64,000 bases of DNA. It comes from Ulva prolifera. Lineage: Eukaryota; Chlorophyta; Ulvophyceae; Ulvales; Ulvaceae. The stretch lies in the NCBI GenBank assembly GCA_023078555.1, contig CM041198.1, positions 4,325,354-4,389,353 on the forward strand. Direction: 5' to 3'. The position numbers and the translations under genes were made by a program. Below are positions 53,569 to 64,000 of the stretch, piece by piece. The notes beneath the pieces are model-generated. The model saw only the letters and a program-made list of their open reading frames with translations. It ran no database searches and was not told the DNA's origin. Each line of letters opens with the position of its first letter. The stretch's first letter is position 1.

Positions 53569-54850
53569 GCTGGCACAATTGACACCGTTTCTTATATGCG
53601 TAGCGCCTTGTCCAGCGATGTGGACAGTCGCACACGCATAGCTTTCGAAATACCGATCGAGTTGTAGACAATGTGATCACACGTACGCTCAGTGGGCTTA
53701 CGTACCTGCACTCGCCACGTGTGACTGCACGCGTCCACCAACCTTACGTGCACACTGCATCAGCACTGTGTACAACCTTCTCCCGGCACAATGTGTCCCG
53801 TCATAGGCTTATTATGGCTTTATGAGGCTGGCCGAATCGTTACTACACATATTACGTCATACTGTGTGCATTAGGCCGTGTTTAGTGGCAAGGGGTCACA
53901 TTGGCGGTCAAAGACGGTGACCGGTCACTTTGCCTGCCGTGTTCAGTGGCGATTAGTGCAACAAATATGAACTGCGCCTTGACTGCAGAAACTACTTTGA
54001 AACACTATAACACTCTTACACTTCATATTGAATGCCTTCGAAGCTACATGATGTCCTTTGGGGTCTCGCGATGGAGCGGACGATGTGACCCAGGTTGCGA
54101 CCGCGAATGTGACCTGGCCATGCGATCCCGGAATGTGTAACTAGAGAAGGTTGGCGCCTTGTATTTGGAGAAGCTTGGTGGCACTTATGGGCATGTGGAA
54201 ACATGCACATTTAGTTGTATGCACGCAATTCAGCTGTGACACGGCACATGATGGCATTATGAGGTATGAATCACCTCTAGTATCTTTGCTATACATTTCA
54301 CTACCACATGCTTGCAGGATACCTCATAAGATACATACACATGTTTCCTCAACAAATACATACATGCATGGTGTATTTGTGCATGTGAGCGGAGATGGTT
54401 CGCCATCACAATAAATGGGTTACAAATCTCATCACTATCAATGTGAGAATTGTGTCGGGAAGCACGGGTGTGGATTCCGCGTCGACTGACCTTGTGGAGT
54501 GACCAAGTCCGTATTGAGAGATCGGTGTTGTGTATGGCAAGATTGAGTGTGTCATGAACGTGCACAACTCCCAAGTACAAACCCCAAATCAAACCAGACA
54601 AGCAATAAGTGGAGCGCCTTTCTATGCACAACATCAACATGCAATGGTATATCCGCTATGACAATGTGCACTATACCATGACTATTACGTTGATAGACTT
54701 TCACATGTGTTGATCTCCCATGGCTTGGACTCGCTTTGTAGCAATAGCTAGTGTCTGATCTACCAATACAAAAGGCTTAAAAAGGAGTTTTGGTCAAGGC
54801 ACCTGGTCATGGCACCCGACAATGGAGAATGGGTTGGGCTACGCATTGTA
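53569..54850. other. No gene recognised
   Basis: Short overlapping frames only, with no repeat similarity to other parts of the window noted. Confidence 0.4.
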
Positions 54851-54854
54851 ACAT

Positions 54855-55364
54855 ATGGATGGCGGTGAAGTGGGGGGCACCCCAAGCATCGTGAGGTCCA
54901 CCGCCTCACAGCTCCCATTGATGGGGCCTCGGTATGACCCCGTGGTCCCCACGCCGATGCCAAACCGCCCTCTGTGGGACCCAGCGACCTCCCTGGTGCC
55001 TGCCGGTCCTGGGACGCTTGTAGTATCCGTTAACAAGGAGGACCATGGACGCCAGACCGTCATAACCATAAATGACGATCTGCCTTCGTCCGGTCCATCC
55101 ACCTGCGACAGGGGGACGAAGCTGCAGTGTGCCGCTGCCATGTGGGGGACAATGACGCGCTGCAATCCGCTTCTACAGTCGCCCGGGGATGACCAGAGGA
55201 TCATGCTCATGGTGGTCCTTTCTGGCCATGGGTTGATTCCAGACGCCACCACCATGAACGAGGTCCTCTTGATGACTCAGGAGGTGTGTCGCTGGTTGTA
55301 TGAGTCCCCTATCCACCTACGTCGTCCCTGTCCGGTCCACCGTATCTACGATTCTGAAGTGTGA
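54855..55364 (+). CDS. Hypothetical protein ORF (169 aa)
   Basis: A single GC-rich frame from ATG 54855 to a stop at 55364. It has a proline-rich N-terminal half and a more folded-looking C-terminal half (HGRQTVITINDDLPSSGPST; IMLMVVLSGHGLIPDATTMN; VCRWLYESPIH). It may be one exon of a longer gene. The minus strand is also open here (55255-54839) but gives a less protein-like product. No family is recognised. Confidence 0.35.
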   Translation: MDGGEVGGTPSIVRSTASQLPLMGPRYDPVVPTPMPNRPLWDPATSLVPAGPGTLVVSVNKEDHGRQTVITINDDLPSSGPSTCDRGTKLQCAAAMWGTMTRCNPLLQSPGDDQRIMLMVVLSGHGLIPDATTMNEVLLMTQEVCRWLYESPIHLRRPCPVHRIYDSEV

Positions 55365-55950
55365 CCTCGTGAAGTGGTCTAACCGGCGCCGTGCTTGCAG
55401 TCTCCCCAAGACCCCATGAGTGAACTACGAGAGGCGCTGGGTATACTGGAGACGGATCAAGGTGACACTGCCGGCGGGGAGTAGGATGCCTGTATATTTG
55501 TTGGGGGTACTTTGCAGTGTGGTGGGTGTGGTAGCGTGGGGATGCGAGGCGGCACGACACGGAGCTGTAACCTGCAGTCCGTGTATACCTATGCAGGAAG
55601 TGGTGAATGTTGCCATAAGCAGGTACATCTGTCCGCGTGTATCGCATGTCCGCTGTGTGTGTTACAATCTGCGTATGACTCTGATGTGTCGGTCGTTTCT
55701 GCTACAACCACAGCCGCCTTTACAACATCAGACACCTACTGATCAACGCAGTTGTTGTACTCAACATGCGCATTCTATGCACTCACCGCCTGAGGCTTGG
55801 TAATGATATTTGGAATAGGGTTTTGTACTCGGCGTTCATGGCCTCCGCCGGCTTCTGTACAGTGGGGGCAATATCAGGCCACAATGTCGTCCTGAAGCAG
55901 TGCCTGCAGACAGATGCTCCCGCGTCAGAAGACATGCCAACTACTGACAG
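55365..55950. other. No gene recognised
   Basis: Open frames overlap on both strands without convincing coding character. Confidence 0.35.
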
Positions 55951-58200
55951 TCACTGAACACGGACACGCACGTCGTACATGCATTGCACTGTGAGAGGCA
56001 AGTGGTGTCCGGAGCGGTTCCGTAGTTCCTCTTCGGTGTGGTCCGGGCAGATAGGCTCTGTCAAGTTCACATCCCACCTGGCAACAATTAAGATTCGTCG
56101 GGCCTTCTCGGAGCCTAGGCAACCAACGACATGGCATGCATGCCCCTTATTCTCCCATTCCTGTAAAAGGATCCGTGCCATGAGGATACGGTATATCACA
56201 ACATGCTCCGCCTTCAACACCTTCAGCCGGCTGACAGCCCCCCTATCCACGGAGGACCCATCGCTGGGCGAAAGTACTGTCACGTTATGGCGACCCTGGT
56301 CGCACTGTTTAATGGCGTCACCCACCGCCTCTGCCATCAGGCAGGTGAAGACCCCGCAATCATATGTATTCCGCTGTTCAGGAACACCTTTCACCTGCAC
56401 ACCCCGCCTTTGTTCAGAGGGCCCACTTGTGGCTGGAAGGACTCGTCCGCCACACTGTGATGCGGCGCGAATGACCGGTACAGCGAGGTGACACACAGAT
56501 GAGACGTACAACGCGTAATTTGATGCGGTGCTTCAACTTCAAAGTTGGCAGGGCGCCTTGTTTGGCTCCCCGCTTCGGCTAGAACTTTTGTCGGCCAGGT
56601 GTAGAGAAACCCTCGGGCAGCTGTGTAAGGGGGGGGGGAGGGGGTTTTGGGGGGGATCTTCACATGCACAGTTAAAAGTGCAAACAATGGTACTGGGGGT
56701 CGCACTTGGCGAGTAAACCACTGCACATGCCGAATGCTGTCCCGTTGGCACCGGGATGAGGAGGCATCTCGAGTTCAGTGCTTCCGCCCTCTGCAGCCAC
56801 TTGATGAGGTGGATCAGCATACTACGAACCTCAGGGTCACTGCTAGGGTCACGGGTGACCAGTCCTGCAATGTGGAATGACGCGACCGCAATGACCCCCG
56901 GTCCGGCCAGGACAGACGCCTTGACTACCACATACTGGATCGGGGTGGAGCGGAGCCACTCCATTACCCAGAACTGCCGGAGTGATCGAAATCGACAGTC
57001 ACTTTCGTGCTACCGAAATCTGCCAGGTGCACTTCAACACTCATCACGCTAGTGCTGCCTGAAGGACGCTCCAGGTCTTCCGAGCCGAACTTGTGGCCGC
57101 GGAGGAGGTTCCCCGTGGGGGCCACATGCGACATTTCTGCGGCCAGCCGCTTCAGCGGGCGGGCATCCGACCTCTCCGTGGCCCGGTTCATAGGCTGTCC
57201 CCCTCCCCCGCCCCCCGGTGGCAACAAGCTCTTTGGGGGCAAGGGCCCCTTGCCCACGGCGGATGGGCGAGCTGCACCTTCCCCACCGTCTGGGGTGTTC
57301 ACCTCCATCGGCACAGCGCCTCTGGCTACCTGGCGCTGCGAAGCCGATGCGGGCCCGTGAGGATCCTGGGCGGCCGCAGCCTGTACTACGCCGTGGCCCC
57401 GCCGCCTGGGCTGGGCTGGTTGCATCACTGCACGCCCAGAAGTAGCAGCCCCCTTTGCCTTGCGGGCCGCGCACTCCCGTCGAACCAGCTGGGCTGCTTG
57501 CGGTTTTGCCGCGGCGGCACGTTCTGCTGCCTCCACGACCCGGGGGATGTCGGGGGGTGTTGCCTGGCGGGCCGGCACCGTTGTCCCTACAGCGCTCTGG
57601 CCACAGGATTCTGTCCTCTCGGGAGGGCCAGGCTCGGGGGCCCGCGGTGACCCAGCTGACATGACACCACCCTGCAAGGCCGATGGTTGGGCACCCTGGG
57701 GTGTGAGCTGCGGCGGTAATACTGGCGCCGTTAGGCGGCCCTCGATGACCACCTGTTTGGGCCACATTGGAGTGGCATGTTGGGCGCTGGCCTGCAGCCT
57801 ATCCCACCATGCTGCAGTCGGCCCGGCACCGATGGTCATCCGGAGGCGAAGCAAAAGCCCTGCCATGGTCTCGTCGGGGCCTTGGGTTGTGGCGACGGAC
57901 ATGTACACCATGATGGCATGCAGCCCGCACGGTGCTTCTGACAGGATAGCCTGCTGAAACGCGGCTTCTCGCATCTTGACCCATAGCAGCTTTAAATGGT
58001 GCGTAGAGGCTAGGTATGGAGTGCTCGCGTCCGCTACGTCTTTGTGTTAGTACCCTTCCCATAGATGAGAAGCTCGCCATAATCCTGGACTCCGCATTTT
58101 GGTCGCCGGCAAGGATGGTATCTATCGTAGCTACGTCGTAAGCTGTCAAAACCCAGTCTGGTTCCATCATGTCCACCGGAAAGCCGTGTGGCCCGTCCAT
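55951..58200 (-). CDS. Candidate gene with Ulp1/C48-type cysteine peptidase domain
   Basis: Minus-strand pieces in order: 58200-58050 (MDGPHGFPVDMMEPDWVLTA), ending near a possible GTACTAAC donor; about 58000-56967, a long Ala/Pro/Gly-rich frame; 56964-56640, containing CLLIPVPTGQHSACAVVYSP; and about 56511-55951, containing VPEQRNTYDCGVFTCLMAEA. The last two match the His- and Cys-bearing blocks of Ulp1/SENP-like proteases (family pattern H-W...Q-x-N-x-x-DCG), which remove SUMO-like modifiers. The usual Trp after His is Ser here, and the middle Asp block is not clear. The pieces need splicing or have frame damage at 56965 and 56520-56640. A further exon-like frame at 58905-58603 may belong upstream. 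Ulp1 domains also occur in large DNA transposons (some MULE and KDZ types), so this may be element-borne. Confidence 0.5.
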
Positions 58201-61042
58201 GACTAGCGACGGAATACGTTGGCCGGGAACCCATAACCCCGCGACACTTCCTTCACGAATTTATAAAAAGTAGGCTCATATTGTTGCCTGCTATCTAATT
58301 CAGTGAGGTATGATTTCAGAGTTTCCTTGGAGATCGTGGAAATGGACAATGTCATCGGAATGACTCACGGACCCTGGGCTCCCACCTCGAACGACACTGG
58401 GTGCTAATACTACACAAGCAGGAACGAGAATGACGATCATAATTGCGGTGTGTTCAGTGACATCATAAATTGTACGCTTTGGTCTCACAGGCGCTTTGTG
58501 CCAAGACTGAGGTGGGGTATGTGCCTCATCGCAGGAAGGTTACCTTTCTCAGGCCCACCGATGCGGCGGACACGATATCGTGGCGCGGAGCAAGTGAGGC
58601 CATCAGGAAGTCAACAGGGCCTCAATCGGTGCAGCGTAATACCCATGTGGACAGCAGAGCTCCGCTGGTACAAACGTGTGAGGATTCATATTTGAGCTGT
58701 AGTACAGGATTCTGCTTGCCATAGCAGCGTCCCGCACGTCCGACTGTCGTATTCTTAGATCGCGTCGCCACCACACAAAATCGTCATCGAAGAAGAACAA
58801 TTTCTTGGTGAAGACATGATCCCCGCAATATCCCTTTGTAACAACCAGCGTATAACTCAAAGTAATGGTCATACGGCTCAAGTAATTCGGAGCCGTGAAA
58901 TGCACTCAGGTGTGAATGCATACACACATTTGTGACATGCCAATCAATGTCTCCATGCAGAGAATTCTGGGTCACCATTCACGCAAGATGTTGGGTTGAT
59001 AACAAACCTTTGCGCCATCAACAGCGCAAATGAATGCGCGCTATCAATTCACTCATATCACTTGCCGCAAACGTGATCATTCTCATGTAACATGAGATGA
59101 CCTTGCCTAGTGTATCTATTGAGCTCGTTGCACTCCTCAACACCTCTTGCAAGTCACCCTTCCGCCCGTCCGGAAAGGACCCACCTGGAAGTCTACACAC
59201 AGGAGGAATTGTCACAAGATGTGAAGATCACAAATTCCTGTAGAGTCCAAACCGATACCCCCGCAAACATCACCGCTGATGACATCAAATCCCCACGTAA
59301 TCCTAGTTCGAGACCGTTACCCACAAGTAAAGGCAAGCAAGACGGTAGGGCTTGCGCACATTCTTCGAGTTATCTACAGATCGCATACCAACACGTATAC
59401 CAATTACACATTTACAACTCCCTTTTGCTCGGATACCCGAAGCTTGACATGCTCGCCCGCTGCATGTAGGCCCCGCACATCCATTCGACGGTATTAAGAT
59501 GTACCAGATCGAGTTTGTATCCTGCACATTGAGATAGTGCTTTTAATATCGTGTACGGCCTTGGAGCACAAGACTTCCTCCACAGTTTTCTGCACTTGCC
59601 GCAATCTGAACTCCGCGCACCTATGTGGATGTCATTTTCATCGTGATGTGGCGTAGAGAAGTTTCGGCGTATGGCGTCACACGCTTATTTTTTGGTCTTG
59701 ACATTAGACAGGCTTTCACGATTTAAGTCGTTATACAAGGTGGCATTGGATATCACCTGGTTGACTACACAGGAAATGTAAGGAAGGCAAGGTAGGGAGT
59801 GTGTTGCTATAGTGAGTAACTCAAGTGCCATATGCAGAGGGTATGCACGACCTGAGAAACATGAACAATCCTGCAGAGGGGGTACACAAGCACATTTCAA
59901 CAACATGCACTTCGGGTTGGGTAGTGGTTCAGGGTACACAATGTCAGAGCGGCTGTCAAGACCGCACCTTTGTCAATACTGGCGGAAGCCGCTGAACTGG
60001 CTGCACTGGATACCGTCTGGAATGTTGCAACTTTTGGGAATGTTGAGAATCGCACGGACTACATCGACGTTCAAGTCACTGCGAAGTATCTTTGAGATTG
60101 AGTTTTGGAACAATGTCGGCATGCTACGACACGCATCTTCTTGTAGCTTGAAGCTTGAGTACAGGACAACGAGTGCTGATGTACAGCAGTTGAAAGTTAC
60201 TATAGAGGTGCCTTGATCGTTACAGGGATCGACAGTATTCTGAAAACTCGACAGTTCAGGCGTGCCAGTGGATGACACATTACATATGCCGAAATAATTA
60301 ATGATGTACGATCATATGTTTTCGATACAACCGAGCAGAAATCACAACTTCTCGTGTTATAGATCTAACCGGAGTGCTGGCGCCATGAAGGAACCTAGCG
60401 TCAGCCAAGAATCTGCAGCTTTCTCCCGTCCCACGAGACACGATCGAAAACATGACAATTTTGAGCCTCATTACCAATGTCTGCGCACCTATTGGCAGAG
60501 TTCTAGATGATGGCGTGCGCCCAACTGAGGCGCGCGAGCAGTCCGGCAACACTGTCCGCACGAGCACAGTTCTTCGCTGATACACTCGTTTCGACCGCTT
60601 CAGTCCGCTCGAAATACGTCTGTGGGGACAAATGGTAGCGATGAGACTGCCCAGCGAGCCTTGAAGTTTCTAAGTGTCGATGAACAGTCCCAGCTCGTGG
60701 CAAACAATTTTGGTCCCCAATGCGCAATCCTACGCTATGAAAGCATTAACAGGAGACTCTGACTGCATATTGAACTGATCTGCTTCGTCGCTTGAGTGTA
60801 TGTGCTGGGCCCGCGTATGGAAGGTGAACAAACATGGGTACATGGGTCGCCTTGGTGCTCGGGACTCCGCAACATCTTCGCAGAAATTGCTCGCGCCAAG
60901 CTGTGTTTCCTTGTTAGCCTTTCACCCATCCATTCTTTGAGCAAGGCCTGCTGGTAATACATGGTCCTGTGGACAAAAGGTCATACTACTGGACCGCCAT
61001 TGCCAAATGCCAATTCTTTGATACAACAGGTGATATAATGAC
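58201..61042. other. Mostly without recognised genes; one exon-like frame at 58603-58905 (minus)
   Basis: The minus frame 58905-58603 (LFFFDDDFVWWRRDLRIRQS, MASRILYYSSNMNPHTF) looks coding and ends near CACATG|GGTATTAC, so it may be an upstream exon of the Ulp1-like gene. From about 58980 to 61042 nothing convincing was found. Confidence 0.35.
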
Positions 61043-61047
61043 GCCTC

Positions 61048-62425
61048 TGTCAGAAAAGCTATCATTTGTGCATGTCAGGACGCGCAGTCCTTATTCAGGT
61101 CAGGTCAGGACAGCCAACATCTCATACCTGCTGCGCACAGAGGTAGAACCGAGAGATGCTGAAGGGAAGTGCTAGTACCGGGAAACAGTAAAGAGAATGG
61201 TTACAGATCTCAGTGTGCACATGCTTATATGCACACTGAACACACAAGGTTACGGCGGGAAACCCTCGCGGGATCTCTCTCACTACATCGAGACAATCAC
61301 GGCTGGCGGCTTACCCTTGCACTGGATCCGCGGATCGTCCGTGCATGGGTGCACCTGTCACCACACTGCTGCCCGCAGGCTCATGTGTCTAGGACTAGTT
61401 GTCCGTGGTCACTGAGCGGACCTCGATGTGCTTGATGCTGGGAAGTTGGAGGGATATGGCTCCGGCGCGGGGACCGATATGAGCACTAGAAGTTTATGAC
61501 AAGAGAGTCAAGGTTAAGAATGCGTGATAGTCAAAATCAGAACAGAGTGCATAAATGGTTGCGCCCCATCCGACCAGTAACTACTGTGTCGGACCCAACA
61601 AGCGCACAGTATAAATACTGTTGTGAACGCGCCCAGGACTACCCCCTGCTAAGGCTGGCCTCGCCAAGATGTCGCACAAAATGCGAGCACCTCAATGATA
61701 TCCCGATCATCTGCGGGAACATCAGTAAGTTGTGGTGTATAAGTGTATGTATACGACTTTAAACGCTGAGCGCGCGGAGTCTGTGCTGTTGTGCCATGCA
61801 TGCCGGACAATGAGGATTCGTGACCTATGAGTCCCGATATCCTGGGGTCGGAGTATAACGGGCATGCCGGAAAAGATGAGTCCGACACTTTTTGAGTACA
61901 TTCTGTGTTCCACCTTGGCTCGAGCCGCCACGGTGCGTGACGCAAGGGCTTGGGCTGTGATCTGCCCGTAGCCTGTGCACACTAGCGCATGCATTGTTGA
62001 GTCTGACATGTGAGCATGTGAACCTGAGAAGTTCACAGAGCGCAGCATAGTCGCCCAGCAAGCAAGTAGTGTTATAAGCACCTAATTAAAGCGCTCTAAG
62101 TTGTGTTCTTGTGCATGTTTAAGCGCACTTCCAATTTGAGATCGAATCGTTCTGTCGTTAGCGCAATTGTGATAATGATTGAGCTGGTCAACATTGTGCA
62201 CTCGTAGCCACATCGAGCGTCAGCGCACGATGCTTTGTATGCTCGCATTTCGTGTGCACAATCTTTCAAAATTTTCAGACACGAACATGAGGTTGTACAT
62301 GAGTTGTACATTGTGAATTTCATGATCAATAATTTTGCAAAGTTGTGCACATCAAACGCAACTAGTTATGATGCCCAGCCTGCGCCAGAGTGAGGTGCCA
62401 CCTCACGACATCATGCATTGTGACA
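61048..62425 (-). repeat. Copia solo LTR, interrupted by a gypsy-type solo LTR
   Basis: On the minus strand it runs TGTCACAATGCATGA (from 62425) to GCTTTTCTGACA (61048), 348 bp once the nested insert is ignored. It is flanked by GCCTC at 61043-61047 and 62426-62430. A solo LTR with its duplication shows that a full copia once stood here and was removed by LTR-LTR recombination. It is of the same subfamily as element A. Confidence 0.88.
61386..62410 (-). repeat. Gypsy-type solo LTR (1025 bp)
   Basis: Plus-strand sequence TGTCTAGGACTAG to CCTCACGACA is almost the same as the LTR at 46893-47903. It is flanked by TCATG at 61381-61385 and 62411-62415, five bases of the copia LTR. It contains GTATAAATAC at 61609-61618. 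Orientation follows the 46893 copy. Confidence 0.88.
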
Positions 62426-62430
62426 GCCTC

Positions 62431-63178
62431 GGCTGCAGCGACATCCGCATGGTTGGGCCCTCTTCTTGTGTCTATTTATGGCGGTACAATCTGTTGTCAT
62501 AGTGGACTTGTGGTTCTTTGATGGCCATTCCTATGGGCGTGCCTTTGACTCATCATTGGTTTCCAAGAGCGTGAGAAGGAACCGTCCAATGACAACCCAA
62601 GTTCCACAGGTAGCGGCCCCAGGTGAGCTTGCAAACGGTCCAATCAAGCAGAGACTAGGTTCTGCAATATCAGAGTGCTGCCAGACATTCCCCTGCCACA
62701 TCGTCTGCAACGTCAGTGGTCAAAGGTGTCTGCGCCTGGACCAGCGGCTCCGTGTTAGTTGATGCTGTTGCGCTGGATGTCTGCTGCTCTGTTGTTCTTT
62801 ACAGAGTGATGTGTGTTGCTCTATGCTGATCTACTGTCCTGTACAGAGCACAACAATTCATGCTATTGCACTGCATGTGTGCGTCGCGTCATCACACACA
62901 CATCCCGTGTTGGTGTCATGTGTGCCGCCGCGGGGCGTCATCACACACACATTCTGCAACGCCGAACGCCGGTCACCGCCCGCGCTCGCCACGGGGCCTG
63001 CCGCAAGGCCCGCCCCCACATCGCCAGCACCCGTCGCGGCCGCCCACACCCCAGTCGCCGCCGGCGGCCGCCCCGGGGCCGCCCCCCCCCGTCGCCGGGG
63101 TCCCCCGGACGCGCCTCGGGGCCCCCTGTAGCCACGCCGCCCCGAAACGCCCCCGCGGCCCCCCGCCGCCCCCCCGCC
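62431..63178. other. Unassigned; strongly GC-rich island at about 62955-63178
   Basis: A weak plus frame (62466-62760) is followed by a very GC-rich, Pro/Ala/Arg-coding stretch up to the solo LTR. The composition recurs directly after the LTR (63527-63580) and ends at a donor-like GTAAGA (63585). This suggests a GC-rich host exon split by the LTR. No function assigned. Confidence 0.35.
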
Positions 63179-63526
63179 TGTCAGAGAAGCTATCAAATGT
63201 GCAGGGCGGACGCGCAGTCCTCGTTCAAGTCAGGTCAGGACAACCAGCATCTCGTACCTGCTGCGCACAGAGGTATAACCGAGAGATGCTGAAAGGAGAG
63301 TGCTAATACCGTGAAACAGTAAAGAGAATGGTTACAGATCTCAGTGTGCACGAGCTTATATGCACACTGAGCACTCAAAGCTACGGCGGGAAACCCTCGC
63401 GGGATCTCTCTCACTACATCGAGACAATCTCGACTGGCGGCTTACCCCTGCACTAGATCCGCGGATCGTCCGTGCATGGGTGCACCTGTCACCACACTGC
63501 TGCCCGCAGGCTCATGCATTGTGACA
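63179..63526 (-). repeat. Copia solo LTR
   Basis: 348 bp in minus orientation (TGTCACAATGCATGAGCC to AGCTTCTCTGACA), flanked by CCGCC at 63174-63178 and 63527-63531. Nearly the same as the LTRs of element A. Confidence 0.9.
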
Positions 63527-63654
63527 CCGCCGCCTCAGCGGAAGGTCTCGGCCGCCGCAAAAGAGTCTCCGGACGTCATTATATGTAAGAAAAGGATTAG
63601 GTGATCCTCCACATTCCCATTGGATCAGATGTGGCTGATCCTGATGGATTGATC

Positions 63655-63935
63655 TCTTGTGACATTTTTACACTGACACCCCCATCTGTGCCTGCTTGTA
63701 ACATTTTTACACTGACACGGTCGTGTGTCTGTGCCTGCTTGTGACATTTTGTACACCGACACGGTTGTGCCTGTGCCTGCTTGTAACATTTTTGTACACT
63801 GACACCCCCATCTGTGCCTGCTTGTAACATTTTTACACTGACACGGTCGTGTGTCTGTGCCTGCTTGTGACATTTTGTACACCGACACGGTTGTGCCTGT
63901 GCCTGCTTGTAACATTTTTGTACACTGACACGGTT
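63655..63935. repeat. Minisatellite with higher-order structure
   Basis: Monomers of about 39, 44 and 43 bp, each with GTGCCTGCTTGTRACATTTT and ACACYGACAC, form a 126 bp three-part unit that repeats (starts at 63675 and 63801). 126 is a multiple of three, so the minus strand stays open through the array, but this need not mean coding. Confidence 0.85.
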
Positions 63936-64000
63936 GTGCTACCGCTCTGCATCTGCAGTCGCGATTGTAAGAACGTTGCAGCATCGATGCAGGACCATCA

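Noticed and set aside
62858-63196. Arg/Gly-rich minus-strand protein in the GC-rich island
   Set aside because: The frame is a product of extreme composition, with no start or splice support, and it stops at the LTR junction.
63655-63935. Regularly spaced repeats resembling a CRISPR array
   Set aside because: The spaces between repeats are themselves repeated in order, the DNA is eukaryotic, and no cas genes are near. It is a minisatellite.

Overview
This 64 kb window is eukaryotic nuclear DNA. Supporting signs are spliced genes with GT-AG introns (CAG|G acceptors), several LTR-retrotransposon families, tRNA-derived SINEs, hAT and pogo/Tc5-type DNA transposons, and very low gene density. The GC-rich exons, the Ty1/copia and chromovirus load, and primer sites resembling the plant/algal initiator-Met tRNA end suggest an alga or other lower photosynthetic eukaryote, but the species cannot be fixed from the sequence alone.

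Layout. 1-1782 holds the last three visible exons of a host gene on the minus strand encoding a type I membrane glycoprotein. 3628-5090 is a small hAT-like non-autonomous element containing a complete TRIM (miniature LTR retrotransposon, 3898-4646). 5794-30149 is a layered nest of Ty1/copia elements. An old minus-strand copy (D) was hit by a 42 bp hairpin insert, then by element B (outer LTRs at 6325 and 29344, target duplication TGCTC). B received a young, whole-looking copia (A, 6364-12934) in its 5' LTR, a SINE, and a second copia (C, from 19076). C carries a 4048 bp inverted-repeat DNA element of unknown family (21820-25867). 30399-32745 is a decayed pogo/Tc5-type transposase gene. 32866-36180 holds copia and Ty3/gypsy fragments.

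36562-36841 is a solo copy of the TRIM LTR. 36941-39168 looks like exons of a minus-strand host gene. 39212-40637 is a 1.4 kb element with about 130 bp inverted repeats. 41312-42403 is a hAT element with exact 8 bp target duplications. 42705-47903 is the 5' part of a minus-strand Ty3/gypsy element with a 1011 bp LTR. 48296-49412 may be another spliced gene. 49465-53568 holds pieces of further gypsy elements, one a chromovirus, interrupted by a SINE built on a tRNA A-box hairpin. 54855-58978 contains an unidentified ORF and a minus-strand gene with a Ulp1/C48-type cysteine-peptidase motif. 61048-63526 has two copia solo LTRs, one containing a gypsy-type solo LTR. The window ends in a minisatellite.

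The only clear functional interplay is among the mobile elements. Copia, TRIM and gypsy-type families carry the same GGTATCG primer-site core, so they probably share a primer tRNA. Target duplications allow the insertions to be placed in relative order. Host-gene calls rest on open frames, splice-like junctions and composition, and none could be matched to a named gene except the Ulp1-like motif.
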